Shown here in pieces: positions 35,299-43,752 of a DNA stretch of 64,000 nucleotides. How positions within the stretch are numbered: the stretch's first letter is position 1; each line of letters starts with the position of its first letter. Where the stretch lies: positions 1-64,000 of the forward strand of contig NZ_CP076457.1 in the NCBI RefSeq assembly GCF_018866325.1, in the 5' to 3' direction. The stretch comes from Streptomyces sp. YPW6 (GTDB taxonomy: Bacteria > Actinomycetota > Actinomycetes > Streptomycetales > Streptomycetaceae). Both the position numbers and the translations under genes were made by a program. The notes below the pieces were generated by a model. That model was given only the letters and a program-made list of their open reading frames with translations, was not told where the DNA came from and made no database searches.

Positions 35299-36023
35299 TC
35301 AGGGGGCGGGTTCGTACTCGACGACGGTGTCGGGGCACTGGTCGGCGAGGTCGAGCAGGGCGGTGCGTTCGGCGTTGTCCGCGTTGAGCTGCCAGCGGAG
35401 CTTGGTCGCGGTCCAGTCGGCGGCGTAGGTGCAGTGGGCGTCGGTGGCCGGGGGGAGCCAGTCTGCGGGGTCCTTGTCGCCCTTGGAGCGGTTGGTCTTG
35501 GCGGTGACCGCGATCAGGGAGCGGGGGCGGTGAGGTCGTTGGCGTATGCCTGGCGGCGCTCGTCGTTCCAGGCGTGGGCTCCGCTGTCCCATGCTTCGGC
35601 GAGGGGGACCATGTGGTCGATGTCCAGGCGTTTGGCGTCGGTGACCTCGGTGTTGTCGTAGGCGGATGTCCACGCTCCGTCGGTGAGGGTGCAGCGCTCG
35701 CTCTGTTTGGGTTTCGTGGTGGCTTCTTCGATGAGGACTTCGGCGCGGGTGGAACACCCGTCTTGGTCTTCGTCGGTCCAGTGCTTGAAGCTGTCGCGTT
35801 CGTATCCGTCGCGTTTCTCGTCGCCCGTCGGGATTCTCGCGATGGCGTCGGTGAGGTTAAGGGCGCCTTCCGGGGGTCCGCCTGCGGCTCCGGATGGGGC
35901 GGTGGATGTCGTGGGTGCCGGATCGGGCTGCTTGGCATCGTCGTCCGGGGTCTGCGGGTTGCAGGCGGTCAGCGACAGGGCGAGCAGGGCGGCAGCTAGC
36001 GGAAGAAGGGGGCGGTGGGGCAT
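35299..36023 (-). pseudogene. Secreted lipoprotein DUF1524/HNH nuclease gene, one-base frameshift
   Basis: The first frame (ATG 36023) encodes a lipoprotein signal (LLALSLTAC lipobox), an acidic/proline spacer, SFKHWTDEDQDGC, LDIDHMVPLAEAW with the catalytic His and RRQAYANDLTAP, then stops. The other frame resumes SLIAVTAKTNRSKGDKDP and continues to 35299. Alignment with the intact copy (YANDVQAERSLVAV) shows exactly one base missing in the G5 run at 35523-35527; six Gs would restore YANDLTAPRSLIAV. This is either a sequencing error or a very recent mutation. Intact length would be about 241 residues. Confidence 0.85.
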
Positions 36024-36178
36024 TCAGGCTCCCGGGGTGAGGCGGTGGGGTTGCCTCATGTTCCCAGGAGTGCAGCGCCTGGTGACAGGCGGTCATATGT
36101 GCTGGTGGTCCGCCGGGGATCGGATGCCGACGCGGGGGTGCCCGCGCGGGGGTGGGGTGGGTGTCGGGGAGTGGCAGG

Positions 36179-38611
36179 TCATGCCAGGGCGGCCGGGGCG
36201 GGGTCGGGGGCGCACCAGTCTCCGTCAAAGAGGGCGGCGATGAGGGCTACGTGGTTGGCGGGGAGCTGGCCTTCGCGGTGCTTGGTGCGGGTCTTGGCGA
36301 ACCAGGGGCCGATCTGGACGGTGTCGCCGTCGACGCGGAGGGTTTCGCGAGCGGTGGGGGCGCGGCCGTGGCGGTGGAGGAAGAGTTCTAGGAGTTGCAC
36401 GGTCTGGGCGAAGGTACGGCGTGTGCGGCGTGCGGGCACCAGGGGGCTGGTGGCGGGGGTGAGGTCGAGTGCGGTGAGCAGGTCGCGCTGGCCGGGGTGC
36501 AGGGTGGCCCAGCGGGCGAGCTGGCGGGTGAGCCAGGAGGTGATGTTCACCCCGGCGATACGAGTGTCTCCGGTGAGCGCGGCAGGGTCGTTGCCCGCTT
36601 GAAGGTGGGTGCGCAGGAGGTGGTACTTGCGGTGCCAGTCCGCGCCATAAGGCAGGCGCCAGTTCGGGTCGATTGCGGTCAGGGCGTCGGCGCGGCCGGG
36701 GGCGAGCTCATCGGCTGCATCCAGGTGTCGTTGTTCGGCGAGCCAGGCTCCGAGCGGGGTGGTGGCGGGGACGGCGAGGTGGCCGTGGGTGCGGTGGTGG
36801 TCGGCGGCCGCGGTGAGGCGGGAGCGCCAGGCGGCGTCGTGCTTGTCCCAGATCATGTCCAGGGCGTCGAGTTCGGCGATCCAGTCCGCCTCCAGGCGGC
36901 CTGCTTTGCGGGCGTCGCGCATGGTGGTGATGAAGGTGCCCAGGGTGTGTCCGGTGGGGTCGGTGTAGTCGGCGGGGACGTCGAGGTGGCCGTACTGGTC
37001 GTGGTAGGCCTGGGCGGCGGCGAGGCCGAGGCGGCGGGAGCGGGATGTGGTCGGGTCGCGGGGGTCGAAGGAGACCAGGTCCATGGCCTGGGCGATGCGT
37101 TCGGGGCGGACGGTGAAGTCGAAGTGCCAGCGGCGTTCGATGACGTCGCTGGTCTCCTTGGGCAGGCGGTTGGCCTTGTCGGGCAGGCGTTCCAGGATGC
37201 GGTGGTCGTGGCTGGCCAGGGCGGAGGCAATCGCCCACACCGGTTCGTAGGCGGAGCCGAGGATGTCTTCGGGGGTCGCGTCGGGCGGGAGGCAGACGGG
37301 GACGATCAGGCTGGCGGTCTTGCCGGAGACGTCCAGGCGCAGGGCGCGGCCCAGGGCCTGGACGCAGCGGATGACGCTGCGGGTGGGGTCGGCGAAGACG
37401 ACGGCATCCACGCTGGGGATGTCGACGCCTTCGGCGACCAGGCGTGCGTTGGTCAGGATCGCGGTGGTGGCTTGGGCGAAGCGGGTGAAGGTCTCCTCGC
37501 GCTGCTGGGGGGTGTCCTCGCCGTGGACGAACAACGTTTCCGGCGTGGTGGCGGGGACGAGGTGAGGGGCCGTGGCCGCGAGCTGGCGCAGGGTGTGGGG
37601 CAGTTCGCGGGCGAAGAGGCGGGCGTCGGAGGTCAGGTTGAAGTAGACCAGCACCTTCTTCAGGCCGTGGTCGGCCATGGCGCGCAGCACTGACAGGTGC
37701 AGGGCAGTGGTGCGCAGCGCCTGGTCCGGCCCTTCGCCCTCACCGTCGGGATCGGGGGCGGGGAGGTTGATACGGCGGCGCAGATCGTCGTCGGTGAGGG
37801 TGGGCACCACGATGCGGTAGTCCGGCGCCCGGCCGTCCTCGATCGCCTGCGCCAGCGGATAATCGAAGATCTTTTTCCCGTAGACCTGTTCGTTGTCCAT
37901 GGAGTTGGCGAACAGGTCAGCCGCCGGGCCCGGGAGGTTGAGGGTGCGGCGGCGGGGGCGGGTGGTGTCGGCGGACTCGGCCAGGTCGGGGGCGGCGAAG
38001 ATGCGAGGGGTGGCGGTCATGTAGAGGCGGCGCTCGGCCCGGATGCGCCGGTTGTCGTGGACGGCGGCCCACTTCTTGTCCGGACGTCCGGCGATACGGT
38101 GCGCCTCGTCCATGATCGCCAGGTCGAACGGCGGCACCGCATATGCGGTGTTGCGGGTCTCCTGGATCTTGTCAAGTGAGTCGTAGGTGCAGATCAGCGT
38201 CAGGGCCCGGATCTGGTCATCCCTCTCCCCCACCACCGACATCAGGGCGGCCAGGGCGACGGGGTCGCTGCTGGACATGACGCGGGCGGAGACCAGGGCG
38301 TCCCGGCCGGCGGCGTCCATGGAGGAGACGATCACCATGTGCTCGAAATGCCGGTCGCGACGCCAGGCCAAGGCGGTCTGCGCGGCCAGGTCGAGGGTGG
38401 GGACCACGAACAGCACCAGGCGTGCCTGCAACGCGTCGGCAATCCGGATCGACATGAGCGTCTTGCCCGTCCCCGTCGCGGCCACCAGCAGCGCCCGAGT
38501 ACCCGGGCGTCTCAAGTGACCGACTGCCGCGTCCCGGCCTCTTTCTTGGTGTGGGTGCAGGCTTCGCCGCGGCGGGAGGCCGCCGACCGATGTGACCATG
38601 CCGCCCATCAT
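36179..38611 (-). CDS. SF2 DEAD/DEAH helicase with helicase-associated (HA) repeats
   Basis: This 810-residue protein has Walker A AATGTGKT (about 44-51), DEAH (about 168-171), YMTATPR, a helicase C-terminal domain with FVHGEDTPQQRE and the arginine-finger region VIRCVQALGRALR. After residue 500 come HA-type repeats (AYHDQYGHLDVPADY, HHRTHGHLAVPATTPLGAWL). Such DEAH-HA proteins are common on actinobacterial plasmids and chromosome arms; a DNA-translocating role in defence or replication is likely but unproven. The N-terminal third is duplicated, in degraded form, at 42449-43035 on the other side of the ABC-3C genes. Confidence 0.85.
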   Translation of the reverse strand: MMGGMVTSVGGLPPRRSLHPHQERGRDAAVGHLRRPGTRALLVAATGTGKTLMSIRIADALQARLVLFVVPTLDLAAQTALAWRRDRHFEHMVIVSSMDAAGRDALVSARVMSSSDPVALAALMSVVGERDDQIRALTLICTYDSLDKIQETRNTAYAVPPFDLAIMDEAHRIAGRPDKKWAAVHDNRRIRAERRLYMTATPRIFAAPDLAESADTTRPRRRTLNLPGPAADLFANSMDNEQVYGKKIFDYPLAQAIEDGRAPDYRIVVPTLTDDDLRRRINLPAPDPDGEGEGPDQALRTTALHLSVLRAMADHGLKKVLVYFNLTSDARLFARELPHTLRQLAATAPHLVPATTPETLFVHGEDTPQQREETFTRFAQATTAILTNARLVAEGVDIPSVDAVVFADPTRSVIRCVQALGRALRLDVSGKTASLIVPVCLPPDATPEDILGSAYEPVWAIASALASHDHRILERLPDKANRLPKETSDVIERRWHFDFTVRPERIAQAMDLVSFDPRDPTTSRSRRLGLAAAQAYHDQYGHLDVPADYTDPTGHTLGTFITTMRDARKAGRLEADWIAELDALDMIWDKHDAAWRSRLTAAADHHRTHGHLAVPATTPLGAWLAEQRHLDAADELAPGRADALTAIDPNWRLPYGADWHRKYHLLRTHLQAGNDPAALTGDTRIAGVNITSWLTRQLARWATLHPGQRDLLTALDLTPATSPLVPARRTRRTFAQTVQLLELFLHRHGRAPTARETLRVDGDTVQIGPWFAKTRTKHREGQLPANHVALIAALFDGDWCAPDPAPAALA

Positions 38612-38848
38612 GGCGCAGCGTGCTGAGACTCAGGAACCGTCAGGAGGCATGCCCGCAACTGTCCCTCCTGCGGGTGACTTTCGCTGGCATCACCGCAGGC
38701 CAATCTCCTCTCGGAAATCATGGAAGTGGAGCGGCTCACGGCATGCGGGAGGGTGGCGGGAACGAGCTGACCGGCTCCTCCAGTGTCCGGTTCCCGATGG
38801 TAGGAATGTCGCCCAGACCGGGTCTCGTTCGTCGGTGGCGGGGGGTAT

Positions 38849-40084
38849 ATGAGCGGGGCGAAAGAGCCGTCGGAGTATCAGTCAGATCCGCTGTTCACCG
38901 ACCTCCCCCAGCCGTCGCGCCCTGAGCCCGGCTACTACGCGGACCCTCTGTTCGAACTGCCGCGCCAGGCATACCCCTCGCCGACCGCTGCGGCGCCGGT
39001 GCAGTTCTATGAGCTGCCCGAGCCGTCGCAGACAGCGACCGCACTGTCGGCAGCGGCCGGATCTCTCCAGCTGACACCGCGGCAGGTCCTCGCCCAATAC
39101 TCTCCCGAGCAGTGGGAGGAGTTCATTCTCGAATGGGTGCTGGGACTCAAAAGGGAAAACTATATGTCAGTGGTGGGCCTGGGGGGTTCCCATGACCGCG
39201 GTGCTGACGTTGCAGCATTCCTAACCCGGCACAAGACCGACGGAGCCTGGCACTGCTACCAATGCAAGCACTACAAGACTGCCTTGCAGCCCGCCATGGC
39301 CTATCCCGAAATGTTCAAAATCATTTGGGCTGTCGGAGAAGGCCACTACCGCGTACTCCCGGACCGCTATTCTTTCGTGGCGCCCATGATCGGGAGAACT
39401 CTCAAATACTTGCTGGTCAAGCCCGAAAAGCTGCGGGAGGAATTCCTGCTGTGGGTGGACAAGAGCACCGCCAAGCTGGCTGGAGACTACGGCAAAGCCG
39501 CATTCCAGAGAACCGTGGACCTGGCACGGCGGACCGACTTTTCCTGCTTCGAAGCCCCTGACCTCGCACAGATCTTGGAACAGCACGCTAAAACCCGGTA
39601 CCACGCCACACGGTTCGCCACACCGCTGCCGCCACGAGTTCTCGCGAGGCCGATGCCGCCACCGCGTCCCGAAGCTCACGAGACCCGATACGTGCAGAAG
39701 CTGCATGACGTCTACGACGAAAAATTTGGGGGCACTCCAACGAAACCGGCACAGGAGCACCCGACGGCGAAAGATAACTTGCAGCGGCAGCGCGAGCACT
39801 TCTACTGCGCAGAGCAACTGCGCATGTTCGCCCGCGACAGCGTCCCCCCAGAAATCTTCCCCACGCTGCAGGAGGCTGTCTACAAGGCGGTTAAGGAAGT
39901 CGAAGAAGACGACTTCGAAACCGGGTGGAACCGTCTCAAGGCCGTGATGGCGGCTGCCCAAGCCATGCAATTGGACGGCAACCGGCTCATCGAGGTCATC
40001 GACAGCAGAGACCGAATGGGCATGTGCCACCAGCTGGCCAATCACGAAGACGACAAGCTCACTTGGGTGAGGAAGGACGTGTAG
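38849..40084 (+). CDS. ABC-3C system effector with PD-(D/E)XK nuclease-like domain
   Basis: This 411-residue protein is the first gene of a tight three-gene operon. The N-terminal 80 residues repeat a DPLF-x-LP motif and are proline-rich. A nuclease-like core follows: QWEEFILEWVLGLK (helix with Glu), HDRGADVAAF (about D120) and WHCYQCKHY (about Q138-x-K140), the pattern of Mrr-like restriction folds. The C-terminal half is helical and charged. In ABC three-component systems a variable effector is joined by a middle component and an ABC ATPase; this would be the DNA-cutting effector. Its TAG shares one base with the GTG of the next gene. Confidence 0.75.
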   Translation: MSGAKEPSEYQSDPLFTDLPQPSRPEPGYYADPLFELPRQAYPSPTAAAPVQFYELPEPSQTATALSAAAGSLQLTPRQVLAQYSPEQWEEFILEWVLGLKRENYMSVVGLGGSHDRGADVAAFLTRHKTDGAWHCYQCKHYKTALQPAMAYPEMFKIIWAVGEGHYRVLPDRYSFVAPMIGRTLKYLLVKPEKLREEFLLWVDKSTAKLAGDYGKAAFQRTVDLARRTDFSCFEAPDLAQILEQHAKTRYHATRFATPLPPRVLARPMPPPRPEAHETRYVQKLHDVYDEKFGGTPTKPAQEHPTAKDNLQRQREHFYCAEQLRMFARDSVPPEIFPTLQEAVYKAVKEVEEDDFETGWNRLKAVMAAAQAMQLDGNRLIEVIDSRDRMGMCHQLANHEDDKLTWVRKDV

Positions 40085-40560
40085 TGGATCCGCTGAACAG
40101 TCCGCTCGAGGTCGGCATGCGCACCCTGGTGCTGCTGTCCGTCTCCTTCCCTCAGCCTCTGGACGTGGCGCAGATGGTCTACATGGACGACGCCATACTC
40201 CACAGCGGCGACCTGGACGGACCCCCCAGCCTCCATCCCACCCTGCCAGCCGGACCGGGTGAACTCGCGCTCAAGAGGGCGCGCATCGAGCAAGGCCTGA
40301 TCATCCTTCTTCGCGCCGGGCTTGCCGAGGTCGAGGCGACACGACAAGGAGGGCTGCTCTACCGCGCCAGCGAGAAAGGCACCGCCTTCGTCGAGCTCCT
40401 GGAGGCCCCCTACATCGGTGCACTCAGCGACCGGGCGGAGTGGATCGTCCACCGAGGTCCTGATCGTCTCAACATCCGTGAAGCGACCCGGGCGATCACC
40501 GATCGGTGGACCCGTGCCTTCAACAGCTCCCTGACCACCCCGGGGGCCGACCATGGCTAG
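40084..40560 (+). CDS. ABC-3C system middle component
   Basis: This 158-residue protein from GTG 40084 begins NSPLEVGMRTLVLLSVSFP and DVAQMVYMDDAILHSGDL, then has a winged-helix-like region (ALKRARIEQGLIILLRAGL) and SDRAEWIVHRGP. This start pattern is that of the middle component of ABC-3C systems, a small adaptor linking effector and ATPase. It overlaps both neighbours (TAGTG at its start, ATGGCTAG at its end), which strongly supports co-translation. Confidence 0.8.
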   Translation: MDPLNSPLEVGMRTLVLLSVSFPQPLDVAQMVYMDDAILHSGDLDGPPSLHPTLPAGPGELALKRARIEQGLIILLRAGLAEVEATRQGGLLYRASEKGTAFVELLEAPYIGALSDRAEWIVHRGPDRLNIREATRAITDRWTRAFNSSLTTPGADHG

Positions 40561-42418
40561 TCTCACACTGCTGCATCTGACCTTCGCCGGCGAAGGCCGG
40601 AGCAATGCGCAGATCGCCTTCGACCCGCAGCTGACCGTGGTCTACGGAGCATCCGACTCGGGCAAGTCCTTCGTCACTGACTCGCTCGACTACATGCTCG
40701 GCGCGCGAAAACTCAACGTCATCCCCGAGGCAGAGGGCTACTCACAAATCCTCCTGGGGCTCGCGCTGCCCGACGGCAGCATCATCACGCTCATGCGTGG
40801 CCTGAACTCGCCCCAAATCAAGGTGTTCAACGAAGATATCCGCACCCTGACCTATCGCGCAGCCGACCTGTCCCTGTCCGCCCAGCACAGCCCCCGCAGC
40901 AGCAAGAACCTTTCCCGATACCTGCTTGAGCGCATCGGCCTGGACGGCGCGCTGATCAGCACCAACGCCACGGGCGGCACCAAGCTCCTGTCTTTCCGCG
41001 ATCTGCTGCACCTGTGCCTGGTCAACGAAACCCGCATGATCTCCAAGGTTCCGCCCGCCCTGCGCACGTCCGGCACGAGCGGCCAGACCGCCTGCCGGTC
41101 AGCCGTCAAGATCCTCCTCACCGGCCGAGGTGAGCCCGCAAACGGCACCCGTCCGACACCAGGACAGCGCCGCGTCCATAAAGGCAAGATCGTCCTGCTG
41201 GACGACCTGGTCCTAGCTCTGCAACGCCAACTCGACCCGACCAGCGGCAACCAGACCGAACTGACCGAGCGGCTGCGCCGCATTCTGGAGCACCAAGACA
41301 CCGGGGCTGTGTCCTTGCGTGAAGTTTCCGCCCGCCACGCGCAAGCCGCAGCCCGGCGTGCGCACCTGTCGGTGGAAATCGCCCAGCACACCCAGCGTCG
41401 CGCCGAGATCAACGACCTCCTGGGCCGGTTCGAGCTGCTGCAGCGCCAGTACAACTCCGATCTTGCACGCCTGACCATGGTCACCGAAGCCAACAGCCTG
41501 CTCGCGTATTTCAACGGCGAGCAGCGAGACTGCGTCCTGTGCGGAGCCGACCCCGAACACCAAAGGTCCCACGAAGACGAGACCACGGCTCTGCACGCCG
41601 CGGTGGAGACCGAGAGCACCAAGACCCGCCAGCTGCTGTCCGACCTGCACGTCACCATTGAGGGCATCAAGGAGCAGCGTCGGGAGATCGCTGAGCAGTA
41701 CCGCACCAGCCTGGCAGCGACCGAGACCGTCGACCTCGTGATCGCTCGCATCGAGCAGGAGGAACTGCAGCCGCTGCAGAACATGGCCGCAGAGCTGATG
41801 ACGGCCCGCTCGAAAGTGGAGCGCGAACTAGGCCTGCACACTCGCATTCAGGAGCTGGAGGACGTGCGCGCCACGCTGGTCGCCGACGGGTCGCAGCCAA
41901 GTGGTTCGCCCAGCGGCAGTATTCCCGCCGGCACCGTCGCAGAATTCGACCGGGCCATCGCACGCGCCCTGCAATCCTGGCAGGTCCCCACCGACGGGGG
42001 GGTGTTCTACGACCAGTACACAGGAGAGTTGTTCGTCGGGGACCGAGCCCGCACCGCCCACGGCAAGGGGATGCGCGCAGTGCTTCATTCCGCTTTCGTC
42101 GTCGCCTTGGCCGAGTACTGTCTGCGCAAAGAGCACAGCCACCCCGGGTTCGTCGTCCTGGACTCCCCAGTGCTCAACTACCGGCAGCCTGGCGGACCAT
42201 CCCCCGAGAACGGCCAGGTGCCGGACAACGTGGCGGACCGCTTCTACCAGGACCTGTTCGACAGCTTCCGCGGGCAGGCGGTAGTAGTTGAGAACGGTGA
42301 CCCGCCCGCGGGGATCTCAGGACAGGCCCAGGTGTACATGTTCAGCCGAGACCCTGGCGGCCAACGCTTCGGCTTCTTCCCCCTCAACCCAGATCCCGAT
42401 GCCGCACCGCAGCCCTGA
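40553..42418 (+). CDS. ABC-3C system ATPase (Rad50/SMC-like)
   Basis: This 621-residue protein has Walker A GASDSGKS (about 32-39) after LTVVYGAS. A long coiled-coil middle is broken by a CVLCG pair (about C327-x-x-C330), like a Rad50 zinc hook. Near the C-terminus is Walker B FVVLDSP (about 533-539), then FDSFRGQAVVVENGD. This is the split ABC ATPase layout of ABC-3C systems. It presumably senses an invader-related DNA state and licenses the effector. It overlaps the middle component by eight bases. A helicase fragment begins about 30 bases after its stop on the opposite strand. Confidence 0.85.
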   Translation: MASLTLLHLTFAGEGRSNAQIAFDPQLTVVYGASDSGKSFVTDSLDYMLGARKLNVIPEAEGYSQILLGLALPDGSIITLMRGLNSPQIKVFNEDIRTLTYRAADLSLSAQHSPRSSKNLSRYLLERIGLDGALISTNATGGTKLLSFRDLLHLCLVNETRMISKVPPALRTSGTSGQTACRSAVKILLTGRGEPANGTRPTPGQRRVHKGKIVLLDDLVLALQRQLDPTSGNQTELTERLRRILEHQDTGAVSLREVSARHAQAAARRAHLSVEIAQHTQRRAEINDLLGRFELLQRQYNSDLARLTMVTEANSLLAYFNGEQRDCVLCGADPEHQRSHEDETTALHAAVETESTKTRQLLSDLHVTIEGIKEQRREIAEQYRTSLAATETVDLVIARIEQEELQPLQNMAAELMTARSKVERELGLHTRIQELEDVRATLVADGSQPSGSPSGSIPAGTVAEFDRAIARALQSWQVPTDGGVFYDQYTGELFVGDRARTAHGKGMRAVLHSAFVVALAEYCLRKEHSHPGFVVLDSPVLNYRQPGGPSPENGQVPDNVADRFYQDLFDSFRGQAVVVENGDPPAGISGQAQVYMFSRDPGGQRFGFFPLNPDPDAAPQP

Positions 42419-42448
42419 CTTGCGCATATGAGGACCCTTCATGCATCC

Positions 42449-43035
42449 ACGCTGCTGGCGCTCGGCCCGGATGCGATGGTTGTCGTGGACGGTGGCCCGT
42501 TTCTTGTCTAGGTGGCCGGCGATGCGGTGCGCCTCGTCCATGACAGCCAGGTCGAACGGCGGCACCGCGTATGCGGTGTTGCGGGTTTCCTGGATCTTGT
42601 CGAGTGAGTCGTAGGTGCAGATCAGCGTCAGAGCTGGGATCTGGTCATCCCTCTCCCCCACGACCGACATGAGGGCGGCCAGGGTGACGGGGTCGCTGCT
42701 GAACATGATGTGGCGGAGACCAGTGCGTCGCGGCCGGCAGCGTCCATGGAGGAGACGATGACCATGTGCTCGGTGTGGCCGTCGCGCCGCCATGCCAGTG
42801 CGGTCTGGGCGGCCAGGTCGAGGGTGGGCACGACGAACAGAACCAGGCGCGCCTGGAGTTCGTCGGCCACGCGGATCGAGACCATGATCTTGCCCGTTCC
42901 GGTCGCCGCGACGTACAGCCGCCGTGTCCCGGGGCGCCGCAGATGCCTCGCCAGCCGGTTCACCGCTTCCACCTGGTCGGGGAACAGCGCCCGCTTCTCC
43001 GGCAGGCAGGGAGCGGTAGCGGCAACCACGGCCAT
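42449..43035 (-). pseudogene. N-terminal fragment of a DEAH helicase, degraded
   Basis: The minus strand matches residues 20-200 of the helicase at 36179-38611, at about 85-90 percent nucleotide identity by eye. It has ATG 43035, Walker A changed from GTGKT to GTGKI, a frame break near 42712 where one base is missing, then LICTYDSLDKIQETRNTAY and VMDEAHRIAG. Similarity stops abruptly at about 42449, at the edge of the ABC-3C operon. It cannot make a helicase. The two helicase segments form direct repeats around the ABC-3C genes. Confidence 0.8.
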
Positions 43036-43167
43036 ACAGCACTCCTGAGGGTGGCGCGGGTGGCAGGTGACTGCCTGCGGGCGGTATCACGGCAAGCCTC
43101 TACAAACACGTAGCGATCCATCTGAGTCAGGGCTGCGTGTCGTGCCGCCGTCATGGTGTCTCCAGGC

Positions 43168-43646
43168 TCAGAGCTTCGAGCGCAGCTGGTCCAGTTCATT
43201 GCCGATCGCATCGCGCAGCGCGTCATGCTCCGGACCGAGCTTGAACTGCTCGTCGCCCCATCGTCCCTGCGGATAGAGCCACACTGGCCTGCCCACCACA
43301 TCGGGCGGTTCCCACTCGACCGTGGCCAGACGTGCGCGTGCAGGAAGGGATCGGTGTTGCCCAGGATCTCCAGGTTGACCCGTCGGAACGCTGGATCCGT
43401 CCGTCGGCAGACACACTCGACTGCCTCGCCGAGGTGGTCCATGTCAGACAGGAAGGAGAGTCGTTTCGGCCTCGGCAGGTCAGACAGTCGCTGCACATCC
43501 GGGTCGTCGACAAGGAGGACCGAGTAGCCGGGCAGAAACTGGACGTCCCCGATCATCGCGAAACTCGCCGCCAACCGTCGCAGCACGGTCGGGTTCTCCC
43601 CCTTCAGCGCAGCGCCGATCCGGTCCGACCGCCAGTCACCCGTCAT
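43168..43646 (-). pseudogene. HIT-family nucleotide hydrolase gene, frameshifted
   Basis: From ATG 43646 the protein shows FLPGYSVLLVDDP, a helix with LSDMDHLGEAVE, and NTDPFLHAHVWPR, the histidine-triad motif of HIT hydrolases that cleave dinucleotide or nucleoside phosphoramidates. Just after HAHVWPR the frame breaks (43318-43322): one missing base would restore EWEPPDVVGRPVWLYPQG and run to the stop at 43168, for a total of about 159 residues. The active site itself is present upstream of the break. Could be real decay or a sequence error. Confidence 0.75.
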
Positions 43647-43752
43647 GGCCCGAACCTACATGGCCGGGTGGTACGCGTAAAGTACGCCATTCGAACGCTA
43701 CTTGCACTGTGTATGCGCGTTTCATGGGTACAGTGGTTGGCGGAGGTTCACC

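Noticed and set aside
42449..43035. A second functional helicase gene
   Set aside because: Only the N-terminal third is present, Walker A Thr is changed to Ile, and the frame is broken.
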